Notes: generated by a model from the sequence alone, not told the origin. A stretch of DNA of 64,000 nt from Lachnospiraceae bacterium (GCA_910576335.1 CAJTIU010000002.1:173305-237304), one strand, 5' to 3'. Shown: positions 49,388 through 60,382, counted from the first letter of the stretch. Program-made: numbers and translations.

Positions 49388-52300
49388 CTATTTTAATCTA
49401 ATCTTTACGGATGCCTTCTTTCCGCTTCCATCCGTTGCCATGGCTGTAATCTTTACCGTCTTCCCTTTCCCGGCTCTTTTTGTCTTCACCTTACCGGAAC
49501 CTGTTACGGTGGCATACTTCGTATTGCTGCTCTTCCACTGCAGTTTTTTATTTGCCCCCTTTGCAGCCGTAACCTTAGCTTTCAGCTTCTGGGATTTTCC
49601 CGCTGCCATGGTTTTCTTTCCTGTAATAGCTACCTTCTTTACTACGCCCTTCATGGATGTGATCTTGTAAGCTGCCTTAACACCGCTTCCGTCAGCGGCG
49701 AAAGCCGTAATGGTCACCTTCTTTTTCCCAGATTTTTTATTCAGCGTAACTATACCTGACTGATTCACTTTTGCAATCTTTGTATTACTGGATTTCCAGG
49801 TCACATTTTTATTTTTGGCATTAGAGGGTTGAACAGATGCTTCCAGCCTTATCTTTTTGCCTGCAGCAATTTTTTTGGAAATTCCGGATATTTTTATCCT
49901 TTGGACTTTTACGGGTGTATTCTTTTCTATCTCATCTTTTCCGGACGGATCCTTTAAGGCAATTCCTCCATCTTTTCCAGTCTGTACCAATACATTTGCT
50001 GAGTCATCCGGAATCGCAGAGGTACTATTCCCCCCATCTCCATATGACACAGCTGACATTCCTTTTGCATGACTGGCAGAGACGATTGTACCTTTTGATG
50101 TCGGCTGAATTACCAGTGAATTTCCAGCATTACCACTGACCGAAAGCATGGTACTGTTTTCATCCTTTGTTGAAATGAATGATTTCTGGACAATATCTGT
50201 TCCCTTTATGGCAATACCATTTTCTGCCGAACAGTCAATCTGCTCTGCCCCGGATACATCAACACTCGCAAACATCTCATCATTGCAGATACTAATATCT
50301 ATATTTTCAGACGACGGAATAACCGAATATGAAGTATCCTTTGGAAGCTCTATATAATACCGCACGGTACTTCCTTCTCCAATCGTACTGAATTCCTCTA
50401 TCAGCTCCGTATTTCCAGTGATCTCTGCCCCCTGGATCTTTAATGACTTACCGTTTCCTGCAATCAGCGTAAAGGAGTCGGGACCGCAGTACTCCACCCT
50501 TGTTAATTCACTTCCGTCATGCTTATCCCCCAGCTTCTTCAGGAAGCTGTCCAGCGTAATGTAGTTGAAAATGGTTATATTTCTTTTCATTGTGCCTAAA
50601 CTGTTGAAGATCTCCATATTCATCCAGTCACCATCCTCAGGTACAGAGTATGTATCCAGAGCCTTTGTCTTATTGGGGTCAATGATCTTTATAACATCTG
50701 GTTCCCCGCTGTTCCCCTCCTGCGCCGACACTGCCAGTACCGCATGGCTCTCTTCTTTCCCCTGATACTCATATGAATACAGAACAAGAACCGGATCTTC
50801 TTTTACCGCATCTATAAAGTCTGACATAACCTCCCTTCTCTTTGATTTTGATGTTTTTCCAAAGCCTTTCATCTTTATACTCCCGTCAGCCTTGTACCTG
50901 GATGTCTTTTGAAACAACTGATAATAGTTCACTGTATGCATCAGGGCCTTGTTCATTTCCAATTCATAGAAAGTCTGAACCTCCTGTCCCAGATCTTCAA
51001 GTCTGATCTTTCCCTGGAATACAAGCCCCATCAGTGCACAGATGCCTTCACAGCTTCCAGTATGCGGTGTTGTCTCCATAAACTTTAACAGACTGTTGCG
51101 CTCGTGCTTATTCGCAGCAAGACGGTCGAGATTTTCAGTCGTTGTTTCATAAGTCCATTCCTTAAATTTACTGCCCATATTTCCGTTGGAAAAAGAATTG
51201 TTGTCCTTCTGTATGGTAAATGGAATCAGAGAATTGGAAACAACTGGAAACTCTGTTACATGTTGCTCCGGATCTCCGGTAACATATACTGTAATTGATG
51301 TGTCGCCAAAATAGTGCCGCATTTTCTCTTCTTTAATCTTCACCTGCAAATCGAATGTCTTCGTCTCTTTTGGGGCAAGGGTTGGAATAACGGTACTCCA
51401 TACTCCCTCGTCCACATCTTCTGCAAAATCATCTGATATCAGATACATATTTTCAGGGAGTATGCATGTAACCTCTACATTCTCTACGTTTTCTCCTCCA
51501 GATGTGCCGGTATTGCTTCCTCCGTCAGGAGAACTTTCATTTTTTACTTTAATGCGCATATTTCCAGTTGGATTTACATATTCATCTGTCCACATAAACG
51601 CAAGCTGCCGTACTGGAAGCATATTTCCTACGATAGCATGGACATCAAAAGAAAGGAATTCCGCCGGTTCATCGCCGCCAGGTTCATCCTCTCCTTCTGC
51701 ATTCTCATCCACAGTCCCGTCAGAGCAGACTGTACCTGCATATTTCCACTGACCGGCTTCAGAATCCAGATTCAGTGCCGGACGGATTCCGTATGTTTCC
51801 CCATAAATATTACGTCCATAGATATTCACGTAGCCTGTATCATACACATTGACAGCAAGCTGTGACATATTTCCAGGTGAACGCAGCGGCCAGTGGCAGC
51901 ATCCTTTATACTCATTACTATCATTACTCCATATCCCCATTGCTTTTCCATAAATACTGCTCTTACAGCTGCGTGCCTCATCAAGCAGCTCGCACTCAGC
52001 AGAGAATCCATGCACGACTGCATTCTCTCCATAGGTTTCTGATTCTGATAAAAGAAAAATCTTATCTTCTGTGTCCTTCCCTCCTACAGTTTTGTAATGG
52101 GAATTATCATTATTTACTACAGATGTGTCCACAATTGACAAGATTTCATCCCTAGAAAATGCACAGTTGAAAAAGCTTTTGGCACTGTAATCAATTCCCT
52201 GCCCGTTATATGACGCTCCATATCCATTTAGCCAGCTCCGAATCGTACTTTTTTCCCATGTGATGTTTTCTGCTTCTGTATGATATTTTTGATTATCAAG

Positions 52301-52846
52301 CGCAATATCTGACAGAAGAAGCGCCTGACCATCTTCCACCTTTAATACCCGCCATTTAATCGGCTCATATTTAAAATAATGATAGGCATCCGTCTCATAC
52401 TGCCAGTCATAATGGTTGCTGTATCCAGATGTTGAGTAAACTGCCTCACTCTTTTTCAGCCGGCGGTATACACTCCCGCTCACCTCTGTATCTCCGTTCT
52501 CATCCCATACTGATTCATCCAGATTTTGTAAAGTACGGAACAATCTGTCATCCTCAATCACTTCTTTTTCGGTCCGCATGTCTTCCTTCACTGAAGCATA
52601 ATCCTCTGACGAAGGTACAACCTCTGCCTGCGGATAACTGCCGAACCACACACAGTCCCATGTAACCTTCTGCTTTGCTTTCATACTGTTGTCTGCTGTG
52701 ATTACCGGATTCCTTAGCTGTACTGCTCTTCCTTGCACCTCCTGTGCCACTGCGCTATCAGAAGCCAGCCCAGTCCCACATAATCCAAAACACATTACAA
52801 TACTTAGGCTCATAGCTATCAGCCGCTTTTTAATACACTGATCCAT
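49388..52846 (-). CDS. Secreted DUF6273 / papain-like / Big_2 surface protein
   Basis: About 1152 residues from ATG 52844-52846, the start that gives a clean signal peptide (KKRLIAMSLSIVMCFGLCG). Domains in order: DUF6273 (about 60-400; VTWDCVWFGSYPQAEV, IKWRVLKVE, STIRSWLNGYGA, DKIFLLSESE, PLRSPG, GIRPALNLD), a beta domain, a central region with candidate papain-like residues Cys599 (TGSCEGIC), His701 (ESHAVLAV) and Asp723 (KIIDPNK), more beta structure, and two or three Big_2 domains at the end. No LPXTG motif or C-terminal membrane helix. It is the last of four surface genes in a row, 59 bp after the BspA-like gene. Confidence 0.82.
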   Translation of the reverse strand: MDQCIKKRLIAMSLSIVMCFGLCGTGLASDSAVAQEVQGRAVQLRNPVITADNSMKAKQKVTWDCVWFGSYPQAEVVPSSEDYASVKEDMRTEKEVIEDDRLFRTLQNLDESVWDENGDTEVSGSVYRRLKKSEAVYSTSGYSNHYDWQYETDAYHYFKYEPIKWRVLKVEDGQALLLSDIALDNQKYHTEAENITWEKSTIRSWLNGYGASYNGQGIDYSAKSFFNCAFSRDEILSIVDTSVVNNDNSHYKTVGGKDTEDKIFLLSESETYGENAVVHGFSAECELLDEARSCKSSIYGKAMGIWSNDSNEYKGCCHWPLRSPGNMSQLAVNVYDTGYVNIYGRNIYGETYGIRPALNLDSEAGQWKYAGTVCSDGTVDENAEGEDEPGGDEPAEFLSFDVHAIVGNMLPVRQLAFMWTDEYVNPTGNMRIKVKNESSPDGGSNTGTSGGENVENVEVTCILPENMYLISDDFAEDVDEGVWSTVIPTLAPKETKTFDLQVKIKEEKMRHYFGDTSITVYVTGDPEQHVTEFPVVSNSLIPFTIQKDNNSFSNGNMGSKFKEWTYETTTENLDRLAANKHERNSLLKFMETTPHTGSCEGICALMGLVFQGKIRLEDLGQEVQTFYELEMNKALMHTVNYYQLFQKTSRYKADGSIKMKGFGKTSKSKRREVMSDFIDAVKEDPVLVLYSYEYQGKEESHAVLAVSAQEGNSGEPDVIKIIDPNKTKALDTYSVPEDGDWMNMEIFNSLGTMKRNITIFNYITLDSFLKKLGDKHDGSELTRVEYCGPDSFTLIAGNGKSLKIQGAEITGNTELIEEFSTIGEGSTVRYYIELPKDTSYSVIPSSENIDISICNDEMFASVDVSGAEQIDCSAENGIAIKGTDIVQKSFISTKDENSTMLSVSGNAGNSLVIQPTSKGTIVSASHAKGMSAVSYGDGGNSTSAIPDDSANVLVQTGKDGGIALKDPSGKDEIEKNTPVKVQRIKISGISKKIAAGKKIRLEASVQPSNAKNKNVTWKSSNTKIAKVNQSGIVTLNKKSGKKKVTITAFAADGSGVKAAYKITSMKGVVKKVAITGKKTMAAGKSQKLKAKVTAAKGANKKLQWKSSNTKYATVTGSGKVKTKRAGKGKTVKITAMATDGSGKKASVKIRLK

Positions 52847-52905
52847 TTTCCATTCTCTCTTTCTTGCAGGCAGCCATTCAGCGCCTTCATAGCTGCCCGC
52901 AGTCA

Positions 52906-55296
52906 TTAGATAATTGAAACCGTTACCGTCTTCTTTTTCTTACTGCCATCCGTTGCAGCTGCCGTAATCTTTACCTTTTTCCCTTTCCCGGCCTTTTTCG
53001 CGGATACCTTACCGCTGCTGCTTACCGTTGCATATTTTTTATTGCCGCTTGTCCATTTCAGCTTTTTATTCGCACCCTTTGTGGCTGTGACCTTTGCAGT
53101 AAGCTTCAATGTCCTTCCCGCCTTCACTGTCTTTTTACCGGAAATGGCTATTTTTTTCACCACGCCTTTCATGGAAGTGATGGTAAAGGATTTCTTCACA
53201 TTACTTCCATCTGTTGCTGCAGCAGTGACTGTTACCTTTTTCCCTCCGGATTTTGCTTTCATGGTGACAACGCCCTTCTGGCTTACTGTTGCAACCTTTT
53301 TATTACTGGTCTTCCATACAAGTTCTTTGTTCGAAGCATTGGACGGATAAATACCCACTGACAGGGTAATCTTTTTTCCGGCTGCGATTTTAGAGGATGG
53401 GCCGGTAATTTTTATGCTGCTGATCTTCACTATTTTCGTACTGCCTGCCGAGCCAATAACACCAAGTTCAGGCGGATTAGATGTCCCGGATCCGCTGCCT
53501 GTAGGTTTTTTTACTTTTCTGATGGTAATACTATGCGAAGTGTTTAATGGCAGTCTTTTCACCTCTGTACCATCTTCCTGCTGCCAGATATATCCTTTGT
53601 TTGTTATCGGAACTCCCATCTCAATCTTCACATTCACAGGTGTTTTGAGAACTGTCAGACTATCACAGCCGCGATATAAGGACGGATTTTCCGTTAACTT
53701 TCCCAGATCAAAGCTACTCAGATCCAGTTCTTTCAGCATCGTACACTCAGCAAACATCAGCCTCATATCTGTTACGTTTCCTGTATCAAAACCGGTAAGA
53801 TCCAAGGATTCCAGACTGCTGCAATTGCTAAACATTAACTCCATATTCGTTGCGCGGCTTGTATCAAAATTTCCGAGATTCAGTGACTTCAGGCTCTTAC
53901 AGGCTGAGAACATCTGTTCAAGGTTCTCAGCCTGGTTCGCCCCAAAGCCGCTTACATCCAGAACCTCAAGCCCGCTACAGTATCGGAACATCCAGTGCAT
54001 CTCACGCACCTGGCTTATATTAAAACTACTCAGATCCAGCATCTTCAGACTGCTGCAATCTGCAAACATGCTGAACATATCCTGAACCTGGCCTGTATTA
54101 AAGCTGGTAAGATTCACTTCCTCCAGGCTGCTGCATCCATCAAACATAAGACGCATATCTGTAACCTGGCTTGTATCAAAGCTACTTAAATCCAATCTTG
54201 TCAGACTGCTGCACCCCCGGAACATCGAACTCATCTTTTTAACCATCTGAGTGTCAAGATCGCTTAAATTCAAGGCCTCCAGATTATGGCACATGTAAAA
54301 CATAACGTCCATGTTTTCCACCTTGCCAGTCTCCAGGCTACTCAGATCCAATTCATTTAGTTCGCAGCTTCTGAACATCCCATACATATTTGTGACGTTT
54401 CTTGTGTCAAGTCCACTTAAGTCCAGGCCCGCAGTACAATTAAATTCTGCAAACATTTCATACATATCAGTGACATTTCCTGTGTTAAAATTGGATAAAT
54501 CCAATGTTTCCAGACTTTTACAGCCAGAAAACATTGTGCGGAGGCTTGTAATCTGACTGGTATCAAAGCTACTTAAATTCACTCTCTTCAGACTGCTGCA
54601 GCCATAGAACAGGCTGTACATACTTGTAACCTTACTGGTATTAAAGTTACTTAGGTCTAACTCGGTCAGACTGCTGCAGTTACTGAACATCATGCTTATA
54701 TCGGTTACATTTTCTGTATTCAGTCCACTTACATCCAGACTGACGAGACCGCTGCAGCCCCGGAACATCCCACTCATATTCTTAACATTTTCTGTATTCA
54801 GTACATTTACGTCCAGGCTGGTCAGGCTGCTGCAGCTATTGAACATTCCTTCCAGACTTTTGACATGACTCGTATCAAGCGCTCCCAGATCTATGCTCTT
54901 TAAACTGCTGCAACCACAGAACATAAAATCTACATTTTTTAAAAGGCTTGTATCGAATTTGCTCAGATCGACTGTCTGGAGATTCTGGCAGTCCCGAAAA
55001 AAGCTCCCTACATTCCGAATCCCTTTTACACTGATTTCCGCAGACAGAATATAATCACGATATTCAGACCACGGTGGGGAGGAACTGGGTCCAGTCCAGC
55101 TAAAATTGTCGGATAAGATCTCTCCCGTCACAGTAAGTTTGCCTTCATTATCAATCTTCCAGTCCATATACCCATGACCATACATAGTCATGTCTACTTT
55201 ATCGCTGAATTCCTCTGCATATGCTGTGAATGGTTTTGCCAGAAACAGAAAACCTGCAAACACAAGCAAGAACAGCCATACTTTTTTATTCTTCAT
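52906..55296 (-). CDS. BspA-type leucine-rich repeat (DUF285) surface protein with Big_2 domains
   Basis: A 796-residue secreted protein. The ATG at 55294-55296 is preferred, since the ATG three codons earlier touches the GGGGG ribosome binding site. A signal peptide is followed by about 18 DUF285 repeats of 23-24 residues (MF-x-x-CSSL-x-x-LDLS-x-F-(D/N)TS-x-V), residues about 90-520. A proline/glycine linker and two Big_2 domains complete it, with a lysine-rich tail. This family mediates adhesion in some anaerobes and protists. No LPXTG anchor is visible. Confidence 0.88.
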   Translation of the reverse strand: MKNKKVWLFLLVFAGFLFLAKPFTAYAEEFSDKVDMTMYGHGYMDWKIDNEGKLTVTGEILSDNFSWTGPSSSPPWSEYRDYILSAEISVKGIRNVGSFFRDCQNLQTVDLSKFDTSLLKNVDFMFCGCSSLKSIDLGALDTSHVKSLEGMFNSCSSLTSLDVNVLNTENVKNMSGMFRGCSGLVSLDVSGLNTENVTDISMMFSNCSSLTELDLSNFNTSKVTSMYSLFYGCSSLKRVNLSSFDTSQITSLRTMFSGCKSLETLDLSNFNTGNVTDMYEMFAEFNCTAGLDLSGLDTRNVTNMYGMFRSCELNELDLSSLETGKVENMDVMFYMCHNLEALNLSDLDTQMVKKMSSMFRGCSSLTRLDLSSFDTSQVTDMRLMFDGCSSLEEVNLTSFNTGQVQDMFSMFADCSSLKMLDLSSFNISQVREMHWMFRYCSGLEVLDVSGFGANQAENLEQMFSACKSLKSLNLGNFDTSRATNMELMFSNCSSLESLDLTGFDTGNVTDMRLMFAECTMLKELDLSSFDLGKLTENPSLYRGCDSLTVLKTPVNVKIEMGVPITNKGYIWQQEDGTEVKRLPLNTSHSITIRKVKKPTGSGSGTSNPPELGVIGSAGSTKIVKISSIKITGPSSKIAAGKKITLSVGIYPSNASNKELVWKTSNKKVATVSQKGVVTMKAKSGGKKVTVTAAATDGSNVKKSFTITSMKGVVKKIAISGKKTVKAGRTLKLTAKVTATKGANKKLKWTSGNKKYATVSSSGKVSAKKAGKGKKVKITAAATDGSKKKKTVTVSII

Positions 55297-55378
55297 GTTT
55301 TTCATCCCCCTTTTCTATCACAATAATTCTGATTAGCAGCATGTTTGAAAATCCATTCCTGCAATCTGCCGCCACACT

Positions 55379-58300
55379 CTAAGAGATCGTGACCTTCTTT
55401 CCCTGTCCCTTCTTTTTGAAAAGCTTCCGGTATGTCTTAAGCTTTCCCCTGGGAACTTTAATTTTCGCTTTTGCATGAATTCCTTTAAAAGCATTCTTTC
55501 CGATTGTTTTCAGCTTTTTTGATTTGATGGTTATTTTTTTTAACTGTTTACACTGATAGAATGCCTTTGATCCAATTTTTGTTACATTTTTTCCAATTGT
55601 GATGCTCTTTACCTTTTTATTTTTTGAAAACGCAGAACCGGCAACTGCAGACACGGTATAAGTTTTTCCCTCCAGCCTGACTGTGGCAGGTATCACAACA
55701 TTGGATGTCTTCTTATTCGGGGCAACATATTCCACTGTCTTTCCTTTCGTGTTCGTCACCTTATAGACTTCTCCTGACGGCACAGCTGCCTTACTGCCCT
55801 TTTTCAATTCCTTCGGCGGCTTTGCTGGTTCTTTTCCCACATTTCCCTGGTTTCCTGTATTTTCTGTATTTCCGGAAACTGCCTTTCTACGAACTGTCAC
55901 CGCTATTTTCTTTTCTGCCGGAAGATACAGATCATCTCCAGAAGCTGCCGCTGTAATCTCAGCCTCTCCTTCTGAAAGTGCTGTTACCATGCCGTCTCTT
56001 CTTACTGCAATGACACTGTCCTTATTTCCGGTATAGGATATGGTTCCGTGCGCTCCAGTAACGGTTATTCTGGCCTGCTCCCCGGCTGTAAGCTCCAGCT
56101 TCGCGGGATTCACTTTGAAATCCTGTTCCGCTTTTTGAACTGGTTCCTGACTCTTCGGGATCCAACTCAGCAGACCTCCATAGCTCTGCCTGACGTCCCC
56201 TGACCATGTGGAATCATCTTCCGGATAATAGACATCCGCCTCTACATCTTTAAATGCCAGACAGCCCGAACCCTCTTTTTCGAATACAGGGGCCCTTCCC
56301 AGAAATTCCACACGCTTTAATGCAGAACAGCCTGCAAATGTGTAGCAGCCGATACTCCTGACACTCTTCGGAATCACGATTTCCTCCAGCGCACTGCATT
56401 GGGAAAAGGCAAATCTCCCGATGGATGTCACGCCGTCCGGTATCTGAATCTCCGTAAGGGATGTACAGTTTGCAAACATCTGCTCCGGTATTTCCGTCAT
56501 GCCGGACGGAAGCTTTACACGTTCCAGATTGGGACAGCTATAGCAGACGCCGCCTTTTGTCATCAAGGATGAGAACACAGTGTCTGCATCTATCGTTTCT
56601 TTTCCCAGCTCATCTTCTCCCAGACTGGCCACACTCTCTGGCAGGATCAGCTCCGTAATGCCGCTCTCTGCAAATGCGGCTGATCCCACCGTCTTCACCC
56701 GGTTCCCAACTGTAAGCTTTTTCATCTGTTCACAATAACAGAAAGCGCCGGTTCCGACTTTCTCCGTACCGTCTGGAATAGCTGCAGATTTCAGTACGTT
56801 GCAGTTGAAAAATGCATAATTGCCGATTTCCTTTACACTGTCTGCAATCTCCACTTCTTCTAAAGAATCCTCCCAGTGAGGACCGAGAATATTGGCCATG
56901 CTCCGAAATGCCTGTTTCCCGATTCTTGTCACGCCATCCTCTACTGTGATTCTGGTTACCATACGCTCTTTTCGCAGTTCATACCATGGAAGATCAGTAA
57001 TGCTTTCATAATCATCCATCGGACCTGTGCCGGAGATAACAAGTTCTCCTGTTTCCTCATGGAAATTCCACTTCACATTTTTTCCGCAGTCACCTGACAT
57101 CTGCGGCTTCTCTCTGGTGGTGACTGTGCCTGCACTGGTATAGCAGTCAGCTGCCGAGAGGTCGAGCCATATCGCAGGGCGCACACCGTTCCAGCCAGCT
57201 GACAGTTCTTCTGAAAAGCATCCTGTTTGCAGCACACTGTCCGGACTCCCCGCATTTGCCGTATACAGATACCATTCGTTCATTCTGTTAAGTCCCATTG
57301 CTTTGGCATAAAGGCTGCCTCCGCATCTGCGGCCTTCATCCTTAAGCGACCTGTCCCTGGAAAATCCATAGGATTCCGCCTCGTCCGTACCGGCCAGATC
57401 CCAGTTGGACAACAGGTTAATTTTGTCTACAACAGTCGTTCCCCATGATTTTCTTTCAACTTTTGTCCCACTGCTTAATGTATAAGAATTATATTTCCAG
57501 GACTTATTCGCCAGATTCAGGATGGCGTCCTGTTCTGCCTCCGAAAAAGCGCTGTCTATAAAATTCCGGTCTGTCCGGAAGTCTTCTGACCCATCGTTTT
57601 TTCCTGCCCCATATCCATTGAGCCAGCTTCTGACTTTGGAAATATAATAGGGGGCATGTCTGCTATTATAAACCTGATAATCAAGTGCACGGTCTGAGAC
57701 AAGATAAGCCTTTCTGCCGTCTGTCTTTAGAACACGCCATTTCACTGGTTCGTATTGGAAATAATGCCATCCGTCATCCGCCCAGTTATAGCACCCGCTG
57801 GAACCAAAGCCGATTGATTCTCCGGCATCTTCCTTCTTCATCCTGCGGTATTTTTTTCCATCATCCAGCGTAATCTCATTGTGGTCATTCCAGGAAGAAT
57901 CCGGCGTACTTTCCAGGGTATGATAAACGCTGTCTGAAATATACAGGTCTTCTTTGCCTGCAGTCAGATACTTAAGTGCCGCATAGTCTTTGCTCATCGC
58001 ACTGGTAACAACTTCTGCCTGGGGATAGCTGCCGAAATACACACAATCCCAGGTTACATTCCTTCCTGCGTTTAAGGAAGCGTCTTCCTCTATACGGGGA
58101 CTTGACAGGCCAGGTACTCCGCCTTCTGATGCAGCAGGGTCTGTGACTGTCTTATCAAAGGATACAGTTCCTGCCCGCGTATATGCTGACGGATCAGAAA
58201 GATCCATTCTGAGGGCCGGGCGCACCCCGTATCTCTTCTTCTGCGTATCATTATCGATTTTTTCATTCCCGAATGTACCATAGAGCCCGGAGCTGTCAAA

Positions 58301-60346
58301 CGTAGTGGAACGCAGCCACCATACGCTGTTTCCATTCACATCAACCGGATTTGCATGTCCGCGGTTTGTAAACAGGACTCCCATTGCTTTTGCATAGTTG
58401 CTGCTTTCAGAAAAACAGCATTGTGACTGAAAACCATCTGATACAAACCCATATGCTTCTGTTTCTGTCTCATCCTTTGACAGTATAAAAATCTTATCCG
58501 TTGCAATGCTGTCATTCTCTGGATTCGTCAGATCCGATGAAAGGATCAGATTCTGTTCTTCCTCCGTAAACGCACAGTCAATAAAGTTTTCCTGCTGGTA
58601 ATTAAATGTCTCTCCTTCTCGCTCAGAAACATACCCGTTCAACCATCCCCGCAGGGCACAATCCGCCCATGGTGAATTATTTACATACTGCTCGCGCCAC
58701 AACGTCCACTGATGAACATCCAATACACGGTCTGCAACAAGAAATGCCTGATTTCCTTCACACTCCAGTACTCTCCATTTTATGGGTTCATATCTGAAAT
58801 AGTGCCAGGACATGCTGTCATTCCATTCGTACCATCCGTCATTTCCAACCAGAGTTGATGGCTTATCTCCGTCTTTTCCAGAATACCACAGGGCATCTTC
58901 CTGCTTCATCCTGCGGTATTTTTTACCATCAATCGTAATATCATTTCTTTCATCCCAGCCGGATGCCTGCTGCAGCTTCTGATATAGTCTGTCGGACTCT
59001 ATAAAATCATCCTCCCGGATAAATTCAAAGGCCGTATAATTGCGGCGCAGCTCTGTAGACAGCACCTCTGTCTGGGGATAGCTGCCAAAATAAATGCAGT
59101 CCCAGGTCACCCGGGTCGCTGCCTGCTCTTCATAGGTATCCCTGACAAGAACCGGATTTGACAGGGGATTCTCTGGTTCCGGAGGGGAAACCGGATCGCT
59201 GGGGCTCTGCTCATTAACTGTACCGTCAGAGCATACTGTTCCGGCATAACTCCACTGGTCAGATGACAGCTCCAGGTTTAGGGCTGCACGGACGCCCAGA
59301 TCCCAGGATACATCACTGCCAGTATCATATACGGCGCCTCCGTCTGTGACATTCCCGGCGCTCCTCTGGTTTTCACCCGGCGAACGCAGCCACCAGAGAC
59401 AATTTCCAGAATATAGCTCTTCTTCACAGTGCGCCCCCATTGCCTTCGCAAAGGCGCTGCTTATACACCCGCGTGCTTCATCATCTACAGCTGCTTCTGA
59501 AGCGAACCCATAACGCACTGCACTGTCTCCATAGCTTTCCGCTTCTGACAGGAAAAATATCTTATCTCTTGTATGATTCCCTGCGTCTGTACCGGATGCA
59601 ATATTACTTTCATTCTGCACAGAAGTGTCTGCAATTGCTGCCTGCTCTTTGGAGTCAAAAGCACTATGGATAAAACTCTTATTTTCATAACTGGTATTTT
59701 GCTGGTTCTGATCTGCCCCATATCCATTGAGCCAGCTTCTGACAGTGCTGGTTTCCCACGTTACTTCTGCTTCTTCTGCATGGAAACGCTGCTCGTCTAA
59801 GACAACATCCGACAGTAACAGCGCCTGATTCCCGTCTTTCTTCAGAACCCTCCACTTAATCGGCTCATATTTAAAGTAATGCCAGCCGTCAGACCAACTA
59901 TTGTCGTCCTCCCAGATATATCCATACCCATCGCTTTCCCAATATATGCCCTGGGCATCCTCCTCCCGAATCCTGCGGTACTTCTGCCCGTTTAATGTAA
60001 TGTCATTATGATCATCCCAGCCTACTGCACTTTGCAGGGCTTCATATAAATTTTTGTCTTCTATCGTATAGCTTTCTCCAAGAATGTCCGTATATTTCTC
60101 CGGGGAAGGAATCACCTTCTTTTGCGGATACTCGCCGAACCATACACAGTCCCATGTAACCTTTTGTCCGGATTCCATCTCACTGCTCTCTGCAATCACC
60201 GGGTCACTTAACTGAACTGACCTGCTGTTGCTTTGGGCTTCCTGTGCCCTTACATTCTCAGACATCAGATGCGTTCCGAATAGCTCAAGGCACATTGCCG
60301 TGCAAAGAAGCACTGCTGTAAGACGCTTCTTAATTTTTTTATTCAT
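55379..60346 (-). CDS. Secreted protein with three DUF6273 domains and BspA-like LRR_5
   Basis: 1655 residues from ATG 60344-60346, preferred over upstream in-frame ATGs because it opens a signal peptide (NKKIKKRLTAVLLCTAMCLELFG) and has AGAGGG ahead. Three DUF6273 units follow, beginning at VTWDCVWFGEYPQ, VTWDCIYFGSYPQ and VTWDCVYFGSYPQ, each with WRVL, SWLNGYG or GWLNGYV and WWLRSPG/RPAL signatures (to about residue 1060). An LRR_5 region comes next (about 1070-1340), then a Big_2-like domain, a linker and a second LRR_5 block with a lysine-rich end. No sortase motif. The role is probably adhesion or glycan binding, by analogy only. Confidence 0.85.
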   Translation of the reverse strand: MNKKIKKRLTAVLLCTAMCLELFGTHLMSENVRAQEAQSNSRSVQLSDPVIAESSEMESGQKVTWDCVWFGEYPQKKVIPSPEKYTDILGESYTIEDKNLYEALQSAVGWDDHNDITLNGQKYRRIREEDAQGIYWESDGYGYIWEDDNSWSDGWHYFKYEPIKWRVLKKDGNQALLLSDVVLDEQRFHAEEAEVTWETSTVRSWLNGYGADQNQQNTSYENKSFIHSAFDSKEQAAIADTSVQNESNIASGTDAGNHTRDKIFFLSEAESYGDSAVRYGFASEAAVDDEARGCISSAFAKAMGAHCEEELYSGNCLWWLRSPGENQRSAGNVTDGGAVYDTGSDVSWDLGVRAALNLELSSDQWSYAGTVCSDGTVNEQSPSDPVSPPEPENPLSNPVLVRDTYEEQAATRVTWDCIYFGSYPQTEVLSTELRRNYTAFEFIREDDFIESDRLYQKLQQASGWDERNDITIDGKKYRRMKQEDALWYSGKDGDKPSTLVGNDGWYEWNDSMSWHYFRYEPIKWRVLECEGNQAFLVADRVLDVHQWTLWREQYVNNSPWADCALRGWLNGYVSEREGETFNYQQENFIDCAFTEEEQNLILSSDLTNPENDSIATDKIFILSKDETETEAYGFVSDGFQSQCCFSESSNYAKAMGVLFTNRGHANPVDVNGNSVWWLRSTTFDSSGLYGTFGNEKIDNDTQKKRYGVRPALRMDLSDPSAYTRAGTVSFDKTVTDPAASEGGVPGLSSPRIEEDASLNAGRNVTWDCVYFGSYPQAEVVTSAMSKDYAALKYLTAGKEDLYISDSVYHTLESTPDSSWNDHNEITLDDGKKYRRMKKEDAGESIGFGSSGCYNWADDGWHYFQYEPVKWRVLKTDGRKAYLVSDRALDYQVYNSRHAPYYISKVRSWLNGYGAGKNDGSEDFRTDRNFIDSAFSEAEQDAILNLANKSWKYNSYTLSSGTKVERKSWGTTVVDKINLLSNWDLAGTDEAESYGFSRDRSLKDEGRRCGGSLYAKAMGLNRMNEWYLYTANAGSPDSVLQTGCFSEELSAGWNGVRPAIWLDLSAADCYTSAGTVTTREKPQMSGDCGKNVKWNFHEETGELVISGTGPMDDYESITDLPWYELRKERMVTRITVEDGVTRIGKQAFRSMANILGPHWEDSLEEVEIADSVKEIGNYAFFNCNVLKSAAIPDGTEKVGTGAFCYCEQMKKLTVGNRVKTVGSAAFAESGITELILPESVASLGEDELGKETIDADTVFSSLMTKGGVCYSCPNLERVKLPSGMTEIPEQMFANCTSLTEIQIPDGVTSIGRFAFSQCSALEEIVIPKSVRSIGCYTFAGCSALKRVEFLGRAPVFEKEGSGCLAFKDVEADVYYPEDDSTWSGDVRQSYGGLLSWIPKSQEPVQKAEQDFKVNPAKLELTAGEQARITVTGAHGTISYTGNKDSVIAVRRDGMVTALSEGEAEITAAASGDDLYLPAEKKIAVTVRRKAVSGNTENTGNQGNVGKEPAKPPKELKKGSKAAVPSGEVYKVTNTKGKTVEYVAPNKKTSNVVIPATVRLEGKTYTVSAVAGSAFSKNKKVKSITIGKNVTKIGSKAFYQCKQLKKITIKSKKLKTIGKNAFKGIHAKAKIKVPRGKLKTYRKLFKKKGQGKKVTIS

Positions 60347-60382
60347 TGCCCATTCCCTCTTCTCGTTGATCATCATTAAGCC

